A stretch of 21,924 nt of DNA from JAICLL01 sp035252155 (GTDB lineage: Bacteria; Planctomycetota; Planctomycetia; Pirellulales; JAICIG01), in the NCBI GenBank assembly GCA_035252155.1, contig DATFDL010000289.1, positions 1-21,924 on the forward strand, given 5' to 3'. Of the stretch, positions 7,428 to 14,026 are shown in pieces. The position numbers were made by a program, and so were the translations under genes. How positions within the stretch are numbered: position 1 is the first letter of the stretch; the number at the start of each line of letters is the position of its first letter. The notes under the pieces are model-generated. The model was not told the origin of the DNA. It did no database searches and saw only the letters and a program-made list of their open reading frames with translations.

Positions 7428-8756
7428 TCACTCAATTTCCGCGGCACCCTCGGCCGAGAGGTCCGCCGCCACCAGTTCCTTATCGTTGCGGGCAAACACG
7501 TGGCGATAGGCATACGCCGGGTGCGCCCAGCACACACCGCCGCGCTGATTCAATTGATCGCGCGTCGGGGCGATCAGCTTGGCCCGGCTGATCTCCTGAT
7601 AGCCGTCGGGCGAGAGCTTGGTAATAACCAATTCGCCGCGCTCGTTGAACATCCAGATTTTGTCGCCGTTCTCGACCATGTGGATCGTGAACCAGCGGAC
7701 GGGCTTCTTGCCCGGCAGTTGCTCCCACAGCCGATCGCCCGTGTCGCCGTCGAGACAACGCAACTCGCCATTGCTGTCGACGCCATAGACGTAGCCGTCT
7801 TTCATATACGGCGTGCTGATGAGCGATTGCAGGCTATCGGTGTGGTTCTCGTCGCGGCCGACGCGGCGCCAGAGCTTTTCGACGGCGAGCTTGTCGGGGT
7901 CGAGCTTGAGCATCAGCGAGCCGTCGTAAAACCCGGTGACGAACAGCCGGTCGCGCTCGATCACCGGCGTGGCGATCGAAAGCACCATCTTGTCGGCCTT
8001 GGGCTTGAACGGATACTCCCAAAACACTTCGCCGGTCGCAGCGTCGAGCCCCGCGACGTGTTGACCTGCCCAAACGACCATCACCCGGCGTCCGGCCTGC
8101 TCGATCATGACGGGGGCGGAATACGAGGCGTCGTCTTTCATCGATCGCCAGCGCTCTTTGCCCGTCTGTTTATCGAAGGCCACCAGGCAGGCGTCGCCCT
8201 CGCCGCCGACTTGCAAGATCACCAGGCCCTGCTCGATGAGCGGCGAGGCGGCGATGCCCCAGATGGGCATGCGAATTTTGTACTCCTCGTCGAGGTCGTG
8301 CTGCCAAAGAATCTCGCCTGTGGCGGCGTCGAAGCAAAAGAAGTGTCCCATCGTGCCCAGCGAATAGGCCCGGCCTTCGTCGATGGTGACTGAGGCGCGG
8401 GGGCCGGCCAGGTATCCGCCCGAAAGCACGTACTCGCTCTCATACGAATGCGACCAGAGCGGCTCGCCGGTCTTCCAGTCGAAGCAGTGGACGCGTTCGA
8501 TCTGCTTCGGCTCGGCGACACGGTCCATGACGTACACTCGGCCGTCGGCGACGGTGGGCCCGCAATAGCCGCTGGAAATCGGCGCGCGCCAGCGCAATTT
8601 GATCTGCGGCGCGGGGAATTCTTCGAGGAGGCCCGATTCGCGCCACACGCCGTCGCGCGCCGGCCCCCGCCACTGCGGCCAGTCGTCGGCAAAGATCGGC
8701 CTGGCGCATGCCAAACCGAGCAATAGGGCGAGAAGACGCGGTCTCTTAGAACTCAT
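7428..8756 (-). CDS. Exported PQQ-like beta-propeller protein, 442 aa
   Basis: The start is placed at the ATG at 8756 because GGAG lies 8 nt upstream; an ATG 27 nt further out (8783) lacks this. Residues 1-21 (SSKRPRLLALLLGLACARPI then FA) form a signal peptide. The mature protein opens DDWPQWRGPARDGVW, the usual opening of planctomycete PQQ-like propellers. Propeller blades repeat as GRVYVMDRV, FDWKTGEPLWSHSY, FDAATGEILWQHDLD, FDKQTGKERWRS, LDAATGEVFWEYPF and LDGDTGDRLWEQLPG, the A-x-D-x-x-TG-x-x-x-W motif of BamB/PQQ-dehydrogenase repeats. It lacks the cofactor-binding signatures of true quinoprotein dehydrogenases as far as I can tell, so a periplasmic scaffold or binding role is more likely than catalysis. 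The gene is monocistronic by appearance, ending 56 bp from the MITE-like element. Confidence 0.9.
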   Translation of the reverse strand: MSSKRPRLLALLLGLACARPIFADDWPQWRGPARDGVWRESGLLEEFPAPQIKLRWRAPISSGYCGPTVADGRVYVMDRVAEPKQIERVHCFDWKTGEPLWSHSYESEYVLSGGYLAGPRASVTIDEGRAYSLGTMGHFFCFDAATGEILWQHDLDEEYKIRMPIWGIAASPLIEQGLVILQVGGEGDACLVAFDKQTGKERWRSMKDDASYSAPVMIEQAGRRVMVVWAGQHVAGLDAATGEVFWEYPFKPKADKMVLSIATPVIERDRLFVTGFYDGSLMLKLDPDKLAVEKLWRRVGRDENHTDSLQSLISTPYMKDGYVYGVDSNGELRCLDGDTGDRLWEQLPGKKPVRWFTIHMVENGDKIWMFNERGELVITKLSPDGYQEISRAKLIAPTRDQLNQRGGVCWAHPAYAYRHVFARNDKELVAADLSAEGAAEIE

Positions 8757-8852
8757 CGAACTGACTCCGGTTGCGAAACTCACGGACTGGCCATTGTAAA
8801 ATCGGCATCGCTAGACCGCCAGTGGCGACTGCTCACTGAAAAATGGGAGGGG

Positions 8853-9014
8853 AACCACGAATCACACGAATGACACGAATAAAAAAGAAAAAGAAGCAGA
8901 TGGGGGCGGTGCGGCAGCCGTAAGGGCGGATCAGTCGGGCCGTCTCAGTCCGGCGTACCGGCAAAGCGGAATAAAATCTTCCCGTCATTCGTGTCATTCG
9001 TGTGATTCGTGGTT
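8853..9014. repeat. 162-bp element with perfect 28-bp terminal inverted repeats
   Basis: The left arm (8853-8880) reads AACCACGAATCACACGAATG and onward; the right arm (8987-9014) is its exact reverse complement. Each arm is internally repetitive (CACGAAT at 9-bp steps). The core between the arms has an A-rich patch (8879-8897) and no coding capacity. The right arm runs into the 3' end of the ferrochelatase gene and contains its stop codon. This is a MITE- or REP-like dispersed element; I could not find a target-site duplication. Confidence 0.85.
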
Positions 9015-10043
9015 GAATCTCTTCGTCTGACCAGAAAGGCAGCAATCGGCGGGACAGTCGTCGTGGCTTGGACCGTAGAGACCGAGGGCGCGGCGGGGTG
9101 TGCCGGGCGACACGCGCTCTAGGATGAGCTCGCGGATCATCTCGACATACCTGGGATGCGTTCCCACCGTCGCCGCTCGCACCATGTTCAATCCCAGCTC
9201 CTCGCAAAGCTGGCGCGCTTCGGTGTCGAGGTCGTACAACACTTCGAGGTGGTCCGACAAAAAGCCGACGGGCGAAACCACCACATCGCGCGCCCCCTCC
9301 GCCGCCTGCCGGCGCAGCTCATCGAGAATGTCGGGGCCGAGCCAAGGCTGCGTGGGAGGGCCGCTGCGACTTTGATAGACCAGCCGCCAGTCGCCGCCGC
9401 CCAGCGACTCGACAACCAGGCGGCAGGTCTCGCCAAGCTGCTCTTGATACCGGCAGTGGTCGGCCATCGCCTGCGGAATGCTGTGCGCGGTGAAGATCAG
9501 CCGCGCGGCAGGACGACGATCGTGGGGCACTTGATCGAGCGCCGCTCGAACGCGATCGGCCGTGGCCCCGATGAACAAGGGATGGTTGTAAAACATCCGC
9601 AGCTTTTCGACGCGCGGCGCGCGCGGACCGACCGCCGCTTGAGCGACCGCGACGTTTTCGAGATACTGCCGGCAGCCCGAGTAAGAACTGTAGGCCGACG
9701 TGACAAATGCCAACGCCCGCCGCACGCCTTCGTCGGCCATCTGCCGCAGGGTGTCGGGCAAGAGCGGATGCCAATTGCGATTGCCCCAATAAAGCGGCAG
9801 CTTTGGCCCGGCGGCCTCCAGCCGGGCTTGCAACGCCGCCATCAGGGCCAGATTTTGTTCGTTGAGCGGGCTTCGGCCGCCGAAATGGTAATAATGTTCG
9901 GCGACCTCGTGCATCCGCTCGCTCGGCACCGGCTTGCCGCGCAAGACGTTTTCGAGAAAGGGAATCACGTCGGCCGGCCGATCGGGTCCGCCGAACGAAA
10001 CCAGCAGCAGGGCGTCGTGCGGCGGCAGGCTGTCTTGCTCCAT
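8994..10043 (-). CDS. hemH: Ferrochelatase, 349 aa
   Basis: Ferrochelatase inserts ferrous iron into the porphyrin ring in the last steps of haem synthesis. Landmarks are ALLLVSFGGPDRPADVIPFL, YHFGGRSPLNEQN, YWGNRNWHPLLPDTLRQM, FTAHSIPQAM (metal-binding His187), YQSRSGPPTQPWLGPDI and PVGFLSDHLEVLYDLD (catalytic His265-x-Glu267). The start is the ATG at 10043 because homology begins directly after MEQDSLPPHDA; the frame is open further upstream but that part is non-homologous. Shine-Dalgarno support is poor. A CPADCC cluster (C330, C334, C335) near the end may relate to the iron-sulfur site known in some bacterial ferrochelatases. The last six residues (NHESHE) and the stop come from an inverted-repeat arm. 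Whether it uses protoporphyrin or coproporphyrin cannot be decided here. It is divergent from the patatin gene, 105 bp away. Confidence 0.95.
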   Translation of the reverse strand: MEQDSLPPHDALLLVSFGGPDRPADVIPFLENVLRGKPVPSERMHEVAEHYYHFGGRSPLNEQNLALMAALQARLEAAGPKLPLYWGNRNWHPLLPDTLRQMADEGVRRALAFVTSAYSSYSGCRQYLENVAVAQAAVGPRAPRVEKLRMFYNHPLFIGATADRVRAALDQVPHDRRPAARLIFTAHSIPQAMADHCRYQEQLGETCRLVVESLGGGDWRLVYQSRSGPPTQPWLGPDILDELRRQAAEGARDVVVSPVGFLSDHLEVLYDLDTEARQLCEELGLNMVRAATVGTHPRYVEMIRELILERVSPGTPRRALGLYGPSHDDCPADCCLSGQTKRFNHESHE

Positions 10044-10148
10044 ACGTGCGATTATTGATGGGGCGGCGGCCCGCGGCAAGTTTCGCGGATGTGCTAAGTT
10101 TGTGGTGTAAGCGTCTGGGCGTGCATCTGACCCCCATCGGCAACCGCT

Positions 10149-11999
10149 GTGAGCGATCCTCGGCACGCATCGATCTACCAGTTGCTGCGGCACAGCCCGC
10201 TTTGCCACGGGCTGGTTGCCGACGAGCTGCACCGCATCGCCGACGCTCTGCGCGGCGTGCCGTATGCCGCGGGCGCGGTTGTCGCTCGGCAAGGCGAGCC
10301 GGGCCGCAGCATGTTTTTGGTCTCGCGGGGCCGGGTGCGCGTGACTTTGGCCCGCGACCACGAGCCGCCCCGGCTGCTGGCCTACCTGGGACGCGGCGAC
10401 CACTTCGGCGACATGGCGCTGCTGGGCGATCATGTGCGGCCGGCGACCATCACCGCCGTTGTCGATAGCGAGCTACTGGAGCTCGATCAGGAGCGGTTCG
10501 ATCAACTGCTGGTCAGCGTGCCCGGCTTCGCCGCCAACCTCAGCCGGGCCTTGGTGCTGCGACTGCGGCAAGAGATGACGCGGCGGCGCCGTCGCGAACG
10601 GCCCACCATTGTCGGTCTGGTCAATACGACCGCGCGCACGCAGGGGCTGATTCGCCATTTGACCAAGGCGTTGGTGTCGCGGGGAGAATCGATCGAAGTG
10701 CTCACCGACCGTCCCGAAAAATGGCCGTCGGAAGGCGGCTACCTGATCGAGCGCATTCCCGCGGCGCCCACCGCCGCGGAACGCGCGGCGCGGGTCCGGG
10801 CACGCATCGAACAAGTGATCGGTCATCAAGTGCGAATCTTGCTTGACCTGACGCAGCAAAGCTCGCCGTCCGAGTTAGCGTTGCTTCTGTCGCCCTGTGA
10901 AGAAGTGTGGTGGCTGGTCGACTCGCGTTTTTCCGAAGGCGCGGTCGAACGCTTGCAAGGCGTGATCGACACGGCCCCGCACTTGGCGCCGCGCATCCAC
11001 TGGGTGTGGATCTTGCACCGCGACGAGCGATTCGCGCCGCGGCTGAGCGCGCCGCTGGCAATTGGTTCGATCGATTTCAAAATCACGCTCGAAGACGAGG
11101 CCGAACGGGCCTCGTGGCGGCAGCGGCAGGGGGTCGAACGATTAGTCCGGCACCTGCGTGGCACTCGACTGGGCATCGCCCTGGGCGGTGGCGGAGCTCG
11201 CGGCCTGGCCCACCTGGGCGTGCTGCGGGCGCTTGACCACGAGGGCATCCACTTCGACCTTGTGGCGGGCACCAGCTCGGGGGCTTTGATGGGCCTGGCC
11301 TATTGCGGTGGCTGGCGGCCCGACACGGCCCTGGAATCGCTGCGGACAGCCCTGACCCCCGCCCGGTTGTTTCGCCTGCTGCCCGGCGGTATGCGGTGGT
11401 ATCTGTGGTCGAAGTATCGCCGCCTGGCGTGGGACATCATGTTGCGGCCGTATCTGGGCGATACGTGCCTTGAACAATTGCCCGTGCCGCTCTTTGTGAT
11501 GGCTGTCGACTTGATCGGCGGCGCCCAGGTGGTCCGCGAGCGGGGCGACGCGGTTCACGCTGTAATGGAGAGCATCAATTTACCTTATTTCGCCAGGCCC
11601 ATCCTGCGCGACGGCATGGCGCTGGTCGATGGCGGAGTGCTGAACAATCTGCCGGTCGATGTGCTGCCCGAGAAAGGAGCCGATTTCGTGGTCGGGGTCG
11701 ATGTGGTATCGAAACTGCCGCCCGATTTCGCCGGAACCGCCGACAAGCCGCGGCGGCCGGGCGTGCTTGAGACGCTATTGCGAGTGACGGAAGTTCAGGC
11801 GTTGGGCGTCACGTCGCTGCGCGCGCACGCGCTCGATCTGTTGATCGCGCCCGATACGTCGGCCTTTGAATTCGCCGACTTCACGCAAGCGCGCGCGCTG
11901 GCCGAAGTGGGCGAGCGCGCGGCGCACGACATTCTGCCGAAGCTCAAGGAGCTGATCGGCGAGCTCGAAGCCGACGCCACGCGCGCATTGACCAAATGA
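10149..11999 (+). CDS. Cyclic-nucleotide-binding domain / patatin-like phospholipase (NTE family), 616 aa
   Basis: The gene starts with GTG at 10149. Residues about 15-130 form a CRP-type cNMP-binding domain (GAVVARQGEPGRSMFLVSRG, then YLGRGDHFGDMALLGD). A linker of about 200 residues with a basic patch (MTRRRRRERPTIVGLVNTT) leads into the patatin domain from about 340. The oxyanion loop is LGGGGARGLAHLG, the nucleophile elbow is GTSSG (Ser376), and the partner acidic residue is in LVDGGVLNN (Asp494). This is the Ser/Asp dyad of patatin and neuropathy-target-esterase (NTE) lipases, which release fatty acids from phospholipids or lysophospholipids. The layout matches bacterial NTE homologues. 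I see no membrane segment. The cNMP domain suggests activity controlled by a cyclic nucleotide, although the usual phosphate-binding Arg context is only partly kept. The TGA stop overlaps the 3' end of tRNA-Glu by 3 nt. Confidence 0.93.
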   Translation: MSDPRHASIYQLLRHSPLCHGLVADELHRIADALRGVPYAAGAVVARQGEPGRSMFLVSRGRVRVTLARDHEPPRLLAYLGRGDHFGDMALLGDHVRPATITAVVDSELLELDQERFDQLLVSVPGFAANLSRALVLRLRQEMTRRRRRERPTIVGLVNTTARTQGLIRHLTKALVSRGESIEVLTDRPEKWPSEGGYLIERIPAAPTAAERAARVRARIEQVIGHQVRILLDLTQQSSPSELALLLSPCEEVWWLVDSRFSEGAVERLQGVIDTAPHLAPRIHWVWILHRDERFAPRLSAPLAIGSIDFKITLEDEAERASWRQRQGVERLVRHLRGTRLGIALGGGGARGLAHLGVLRALDHEGIHFDLVAGTSSGALMGLAYCGGWRPDTALESLRTALTPARLFRLLPGGMRWYLWSKYRRLAWDIMLRPYLGDTCLEQLPVPLFVMAVDLIGGAQVVRERGDAVHAVMESINLPYFARPILRDGMALVDGGVLNNLPVDVLPEKGADFVVGVDVVSKLPPDFAGTADKPRRPGVLETLLRVTEVQALGVTSLRAHALDLLIAPDTSAFEFADFTQARALAEVGERAAHDILPKLKELIGELEADATRALTK

Positions 12000-12071
12000 C
12001 CCCGACGGGATTTGAACCCGTGTTGCAGGCGTGAAAGGCCTGTGTCCTAGACCAGGCTAGACGACGGGGCC
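11997..12071 (-). tRNA. tRNA-Glu (anticodon UUC)
   Basis: The minus strand folds into a complete cloverleaf of 75 nt. The acceptor stem is GGCCCCG with CGGGGTC and discriminator A. The D arm contains TCTAGCCTGGTCTAGGA, the anticodon arm is CAGGC-CTTTCAC-GCCTG with anticodon TTC at 12033-12035, and the T arm is ACGGG-TTCAAAT-CCCGT. No CCA is encoded; TTT follows the discriminator base, so CCA must be added after transcription. The base pairs are all intact. The 3' end overlaps by 3 nt the stop codon of the convergent patatin gene. The promoter at 12103-12132 serves it. Confidence 0.96.
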
Positions 12072-12102
12072 GCCGGCTCAGCAAACCTGCTGGCCTGTGG
12101 GG

Positions 12103-12132
12103 TGTATAGCGGCCGCAGGCATTGGTCGTCAA
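12103..12132 (-). promoter_or_regulatory. Sigma70-type promoter of tRNA-Glu
   Basis: On the minus strand TTGACG (12132-12127) and TATACA (12108-12103) are separated by 18 bp. The predicted transcription start is about 25 nt before the first base of the mature tRNA, a normal leader for a tRNA. This is the best promoter match I found in the window. Confidence 0.68.
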
Positions 12133-12157
12133 GTATCCAACCGCTTGCACCGAAGAG

Positions 12158-12259
12158 GGAAGGCAAAAAAATTGAGGGCAAAAAAATTGAAGACTGAAGT
12201 GGGGACATATCCGCCGCTTCTCTCTCTACCATCTTTTTGCCCTGAATTTTTTGCCTTCC
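12158..12259. repeat. 102-bp imperfect inverted repeat rich in GGCAAAAA
   Basis: The left part starts GGAAGGCAAAAAAATTGAGG and repeats GGGCAAAAAAATTGAAG; the right part ends with the inverse (ATCTTTTTGCCCTGAATTTT then TTGCCTTCC at 12251-12259). The arms run about 35 bp with several mismatches and an indel. The core is about 30 bp (GACATATCC...). No coding capacity. It lies between the tRNA-Glu promoter and the end of csrA. It resembles a small non-autonomous dispersed element. Confidence 0.7.
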
Positions 12260-12329
12260 CCGCCGGATGAGCGCAAGAGAAAGCGCGGCAAAAATTATTT
12301 TTGGAGAGAGGCTAGGCAAGAACGTGCCG

Positions 12330-12349
12330 CGCGGGTAGACTAACCCGCG
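12330..12349 (-). terminator. GC hairpin at the csrA stop codon, possible terminator
   Basis: CGCGGGT (12330-12336) pairs with ACCCGCG (12343-12349) across a 6-nt loop. The csrA TAG stop (12342-12340) is in the loop region. The RNA after the hairpin is GGCACGUUCUUGCC, with no proper U-run, so intrinsic termination would be weak; it may act only as a 3' stabilising stem. Confidence 0.3.
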
Positions 12350-12627
12350 GCTGACGTGCCGGGAGTGGCGCCTTCATCTTTGGCGGGCCACTTTTTGGCC
12401 GGCTCGCCCTGCTTGGTGGCTTCGCCGTGTTTGCTAGCTTCACTGCCCACAGGACCGTTGTTGCCTGCCCGATGAATGGCTTCATAGACCTCTCGGCGAT
12501 GTACCGGCACCTCTTTGGGCGCTTCCACCCCCAAGCGAACTTTGTCGCCACGGATCTCGACAACGACAATCGTGATGTCGTTGTTGATCACGATACTCTC
12601 ATTCTTTTTACGGGATAAAACCAACAT
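12340..12627 (-). CDS. csrA: Carbon storage regulator CsrA with a long C-terminal tail, 95 aa
   Basis: Residues 1-51 are a textbook CsrA/RsmA core: MLVLSRKKNESIVINNDITI, then VRLGVEAPKEVPVHRREVYE, including R44 of the RNA-binding face and the L4/R6 strand. CsrA dimers bind GGA motifs in mRNA leaders and usually block ribosome access or alter mRNA stability. Residues 52-95 are an extra, hydrophilic and probably disordered tail (SEASKHGEATKQGEPAKK). Standard CsrA is about 60-65 aa, so the tail makes this an unusually long member. The ATG at 12627 has AAGGA about 10 nt upstream, itself within a GGA box. No flagellar or fliW gene is adjacent here, unlike in many bacteria. The tail might be a binding surface, an inference only. 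Confidence 0.94.
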   Translation of the reverse strand: MLVLSRKKNESIVINNDITIVVVEIRGDKVRLGVEAPKEVPVHRREVYEAIHRAGNNGPVGSEASKHGEATKQGEPAKKWPAKDEGATPGTSAAG

Positions 12628-12635
12628 CGCCTAAG

Positions 12636-12683
12636 TTCCTTCGCTTCGTGTTTGGCCTTCCTTCGGGGATGGGCCTTCCTTCA
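12636..12683 (-). promoter_or_regulatory. Three GAAGGAA boxes in the csrA leader, candidate CsrA autoregulatory sites
   Basis: On the minus strand the 8-mer (C/T)GAAGGAA occurs three times: at 12676-12683, 12658-12665 and 12636-12643, spaced 18 and 22 bp. The first two are followed by GGCC. The copy nearest the gene is also its Shine-Dalgarno. CsrA is known to bind GGA cores, often several in one leader with one over the ribosome site. That the protein represses its own translation here is inferred. Confidence 0.5.
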
Positions 12684-13150
12684 GGGGAGCGTCCTCCTTG
12701 GACCTCAAAAAGGGCGAACAACTGGTCTGTCTCCACGAGCGCCCCGAGCCGTCGTGCCTCCGTGGTGGGTCTTTCGACCCCCTAGAGCGCGCAGGAAGTT
12801 TCCTCAATTCACTTTACGTGCTAGCTAAACGGAGTCAAGCGAAGTCGCCCGGCGCGGGACCAACTTTGGGGTCGTTTTTCTCTCCGCCTTGGCACGACAT
12901 TCGTTCTAACTGGCTACCACCGTTCCACCCCTTCGGGCGGCCAGATGGGTGCCAATCCGGTTCTCACCAGGCGTCTGTAAACCCATTCGCCGCCATGGCT
13001 TACGGACTAAGGGCGATCACTCTCCTCGGCGACCGAGCCGCACGGGTTTTGGGCGGGCGTTTCTCGAATTCGGTCCCCTTTCGACCGGGCTGGTTCGCGG
13101 CCGACATTTTCGCCGGATTTTTGCGCCCCGGCTGGACGCGCGGGAGGGTT

Positions 13151-13191
13151 CGGAGGCCAGAGGTCAGGGGTCGTAGGCCAGAGGCCAGGGT
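13151..13191. repeat. Degenerate period-7 satellite, CAGAGGY type
   Basis: Successive heptamers are CGGAGGC, CAGAGGT, CAGGGGT, CGTAGGC and CAGAGGC, followed by CAGGGT. The array is the inverted counterpart of the array at 13344-13371; together they bracket about 150 bp. Confidence 0.8.
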
Positions 13192-13343
13192 CAGAGTCGC
13201 AGAAAAGCCCCCACGCTCAATTCGATCCAATGCGATTGTTGATGGAGTATATGCAGCAGTGTGGCCTAAATCGTGACGCCGGTTTATCTATCGCACGCCT
13301 CGCGCTGCCGTAACACTGCTTGATTCTTTCCCTCTCTTCCCCG

Positions 13344-13371
13344 GCCTCTGACCTCCGACCTCTGGCCTCTG
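13344..13371. repeat. Degenerate period-7 satellite, RCCTCTG type
   Basis: Four heptamers are visible: GCCTCTG, ACCTCCG, ACCTCTG and GCCTCTG. This is the reverse-complement orientation of the 13151-13191 array. It ends 13 bp before the -35 element of the nuoI promoter. Confidence 0.85.
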
Positions 13372-13384
13372 CCGCCAGGCTCGC

Positions 13385-13412
13385 TTGCGGCCGCGCCCGA
13401 CCCGCCTATAAT
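13385..13412 (+). promoter_or_regulatory. Sigma70-type promoter of nuoI
   Basis: TTGCGG (13385-13390) and a perfect TATAAT (13407-13412) are separated by 16 bp. The predicted start is near 13420, giving a leader of about 70 nt before the nuoI ATG at 13491. A perfect -10 in such GC-rich DNA is unlikely to be chance. Confidence 0.58.
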
Positions 13413-13490
13413 TCAGCAGATGGTCGTAACAACGCTAGCGGCTCGGTCGCTATGGGGCGGCCGATAAGCTCTCTCGCAGGTGGCATTTTC

Positions 13491-14018
13491 ATGTGGCAGT
13501 GGTTTCGTGATATCGGCGATGCGGTAAAGACCGTCGCGCAAGGAATGGTCGTCACGCTGCGCTATTGGTTGAAGACCTATAATCCCCAGCGCAAAACGTT
13601 TACCGAGCATTTCGAGTATCCCGAACTGCCCGTGCCGGTGGCGCCGCGGTATCGCGGATTTCATCGCTTCGACTTGACCACCTGCATCGCGTGCGATCAG
13701 TGCGCCAAGGCTTGCCCGGTCGATTGCATCTACATCGGCAAAGAGCGCGTGACGCAGGGCAAGGGTTTTCGCGTCACCGGCTACACGATCGACTATACGA
13801 AGTGCATGTTCTGCGCGTTGTGCGTCGATCCGTGTCCGGTCGATTGCATCTTCATGGGCGCCACGCACGACTTGAGCTGCTATAGCCGCGACGGCTGCAT
13901 CGTCGATTTTTCGCGGTTGCCCGTCGAAGTGGCTTGGGGCCGGGCGACGCTCAATCCCACCGCGGTGGCGAGCTCGAAAGTCATCACCGAACCAGTACAC
14001 GGCGGTCCGAATCAATGA
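13491..14018 (+). CDS. nuoI: NADH-quinone oxidoreductase subunit I-type 2x[4Fe-4S] protein, 175 aa
   Basis: NuoI carries clusters N6a and N6b in the peripheral arm of respiratory complex I. Two ferredoxin motifs are complete: C65-x2-C68-x2-C71-x3-C75 (CIACDQCAKACPVDC) and C105-x2-C108-x2-C111-x3-C115 (CMFCALCVDPCPVDC). The N-terminal amphipathic part (MWQWFRDIGDAVKTVAQGM) and TFTEHFEYPELPVPVAPRYRG fit NuoI, and ELPVPVAPRYRG corresponds to the usual L-P-x-R-x-RG segment. I start at the ATG at 13491, which has an AGGTGG Shine-Dalgarno about 8 nt upstream; the frame is open upstream but that part is satellite DNA. No other nuo gene is in the window, so the subunit is encoded apart from at least its near neighbours. 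It overlaps by 4 nt (ATGA) a possible start of the next gene, and the two are probably co-translated. Confidence 0.9.
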   Translation: MWQWFRDIGDAVKTVAQGMVVTLRYWLKTYNPQRKTFTEHFEYPELPVPVAPRYRGFHRFDLTTCIACDQCAKACPVDCIYIGKERVTQGKGFRVTGYTIDYTKCMFCALCVDPCPVDCIFMGATHDLSCYSRDGCIVDFSRLPVEVAWGRATLNPTAVASSKVITEPVHGGPNQ

Positions 14019-14026
14019 GGCGCAAA

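Larger units (their letters stand above)
12684..13384. other. Gene-free region between csrA and nuoI
   Basis: Open frames here (for example one on the plus strand from 12698) have no recognisable family, run through satellite DNA, and lack ribosome binding sites, so I do not call them genes. A short hairpin GGGTC-TTTC-GACCC lies at 12767-12780. Two period-7 arrays at 13151-13191 and 13344-13371 face each other in opposite orientation. Upstream sequence of csrA presumably holds its promoter, which I cannot place. Confidence 0.5.

Noticed and set aside
8853..9014. CRISPR-like array of CACGAAT units
   Set aside because: The units repeat only three times at 9-bp steps and the two arms are inverted, with no spacers or cas genes.
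10044..10433. 130-codon N-terminal extension of ferrochelatase
   Set aside because: It lies opposite the cNMP domain of the patatin gene and has no ferrochelatase similarity; homology starts at the ATG at 10043.
12698..13276. 192-codon plus-strand open frame between csrA and nuoI
   Set aside because: No family resemblance, no ribosome binding site, and its end runs through a period-7 satellite; long chance frames are common in GC-rich DNA.
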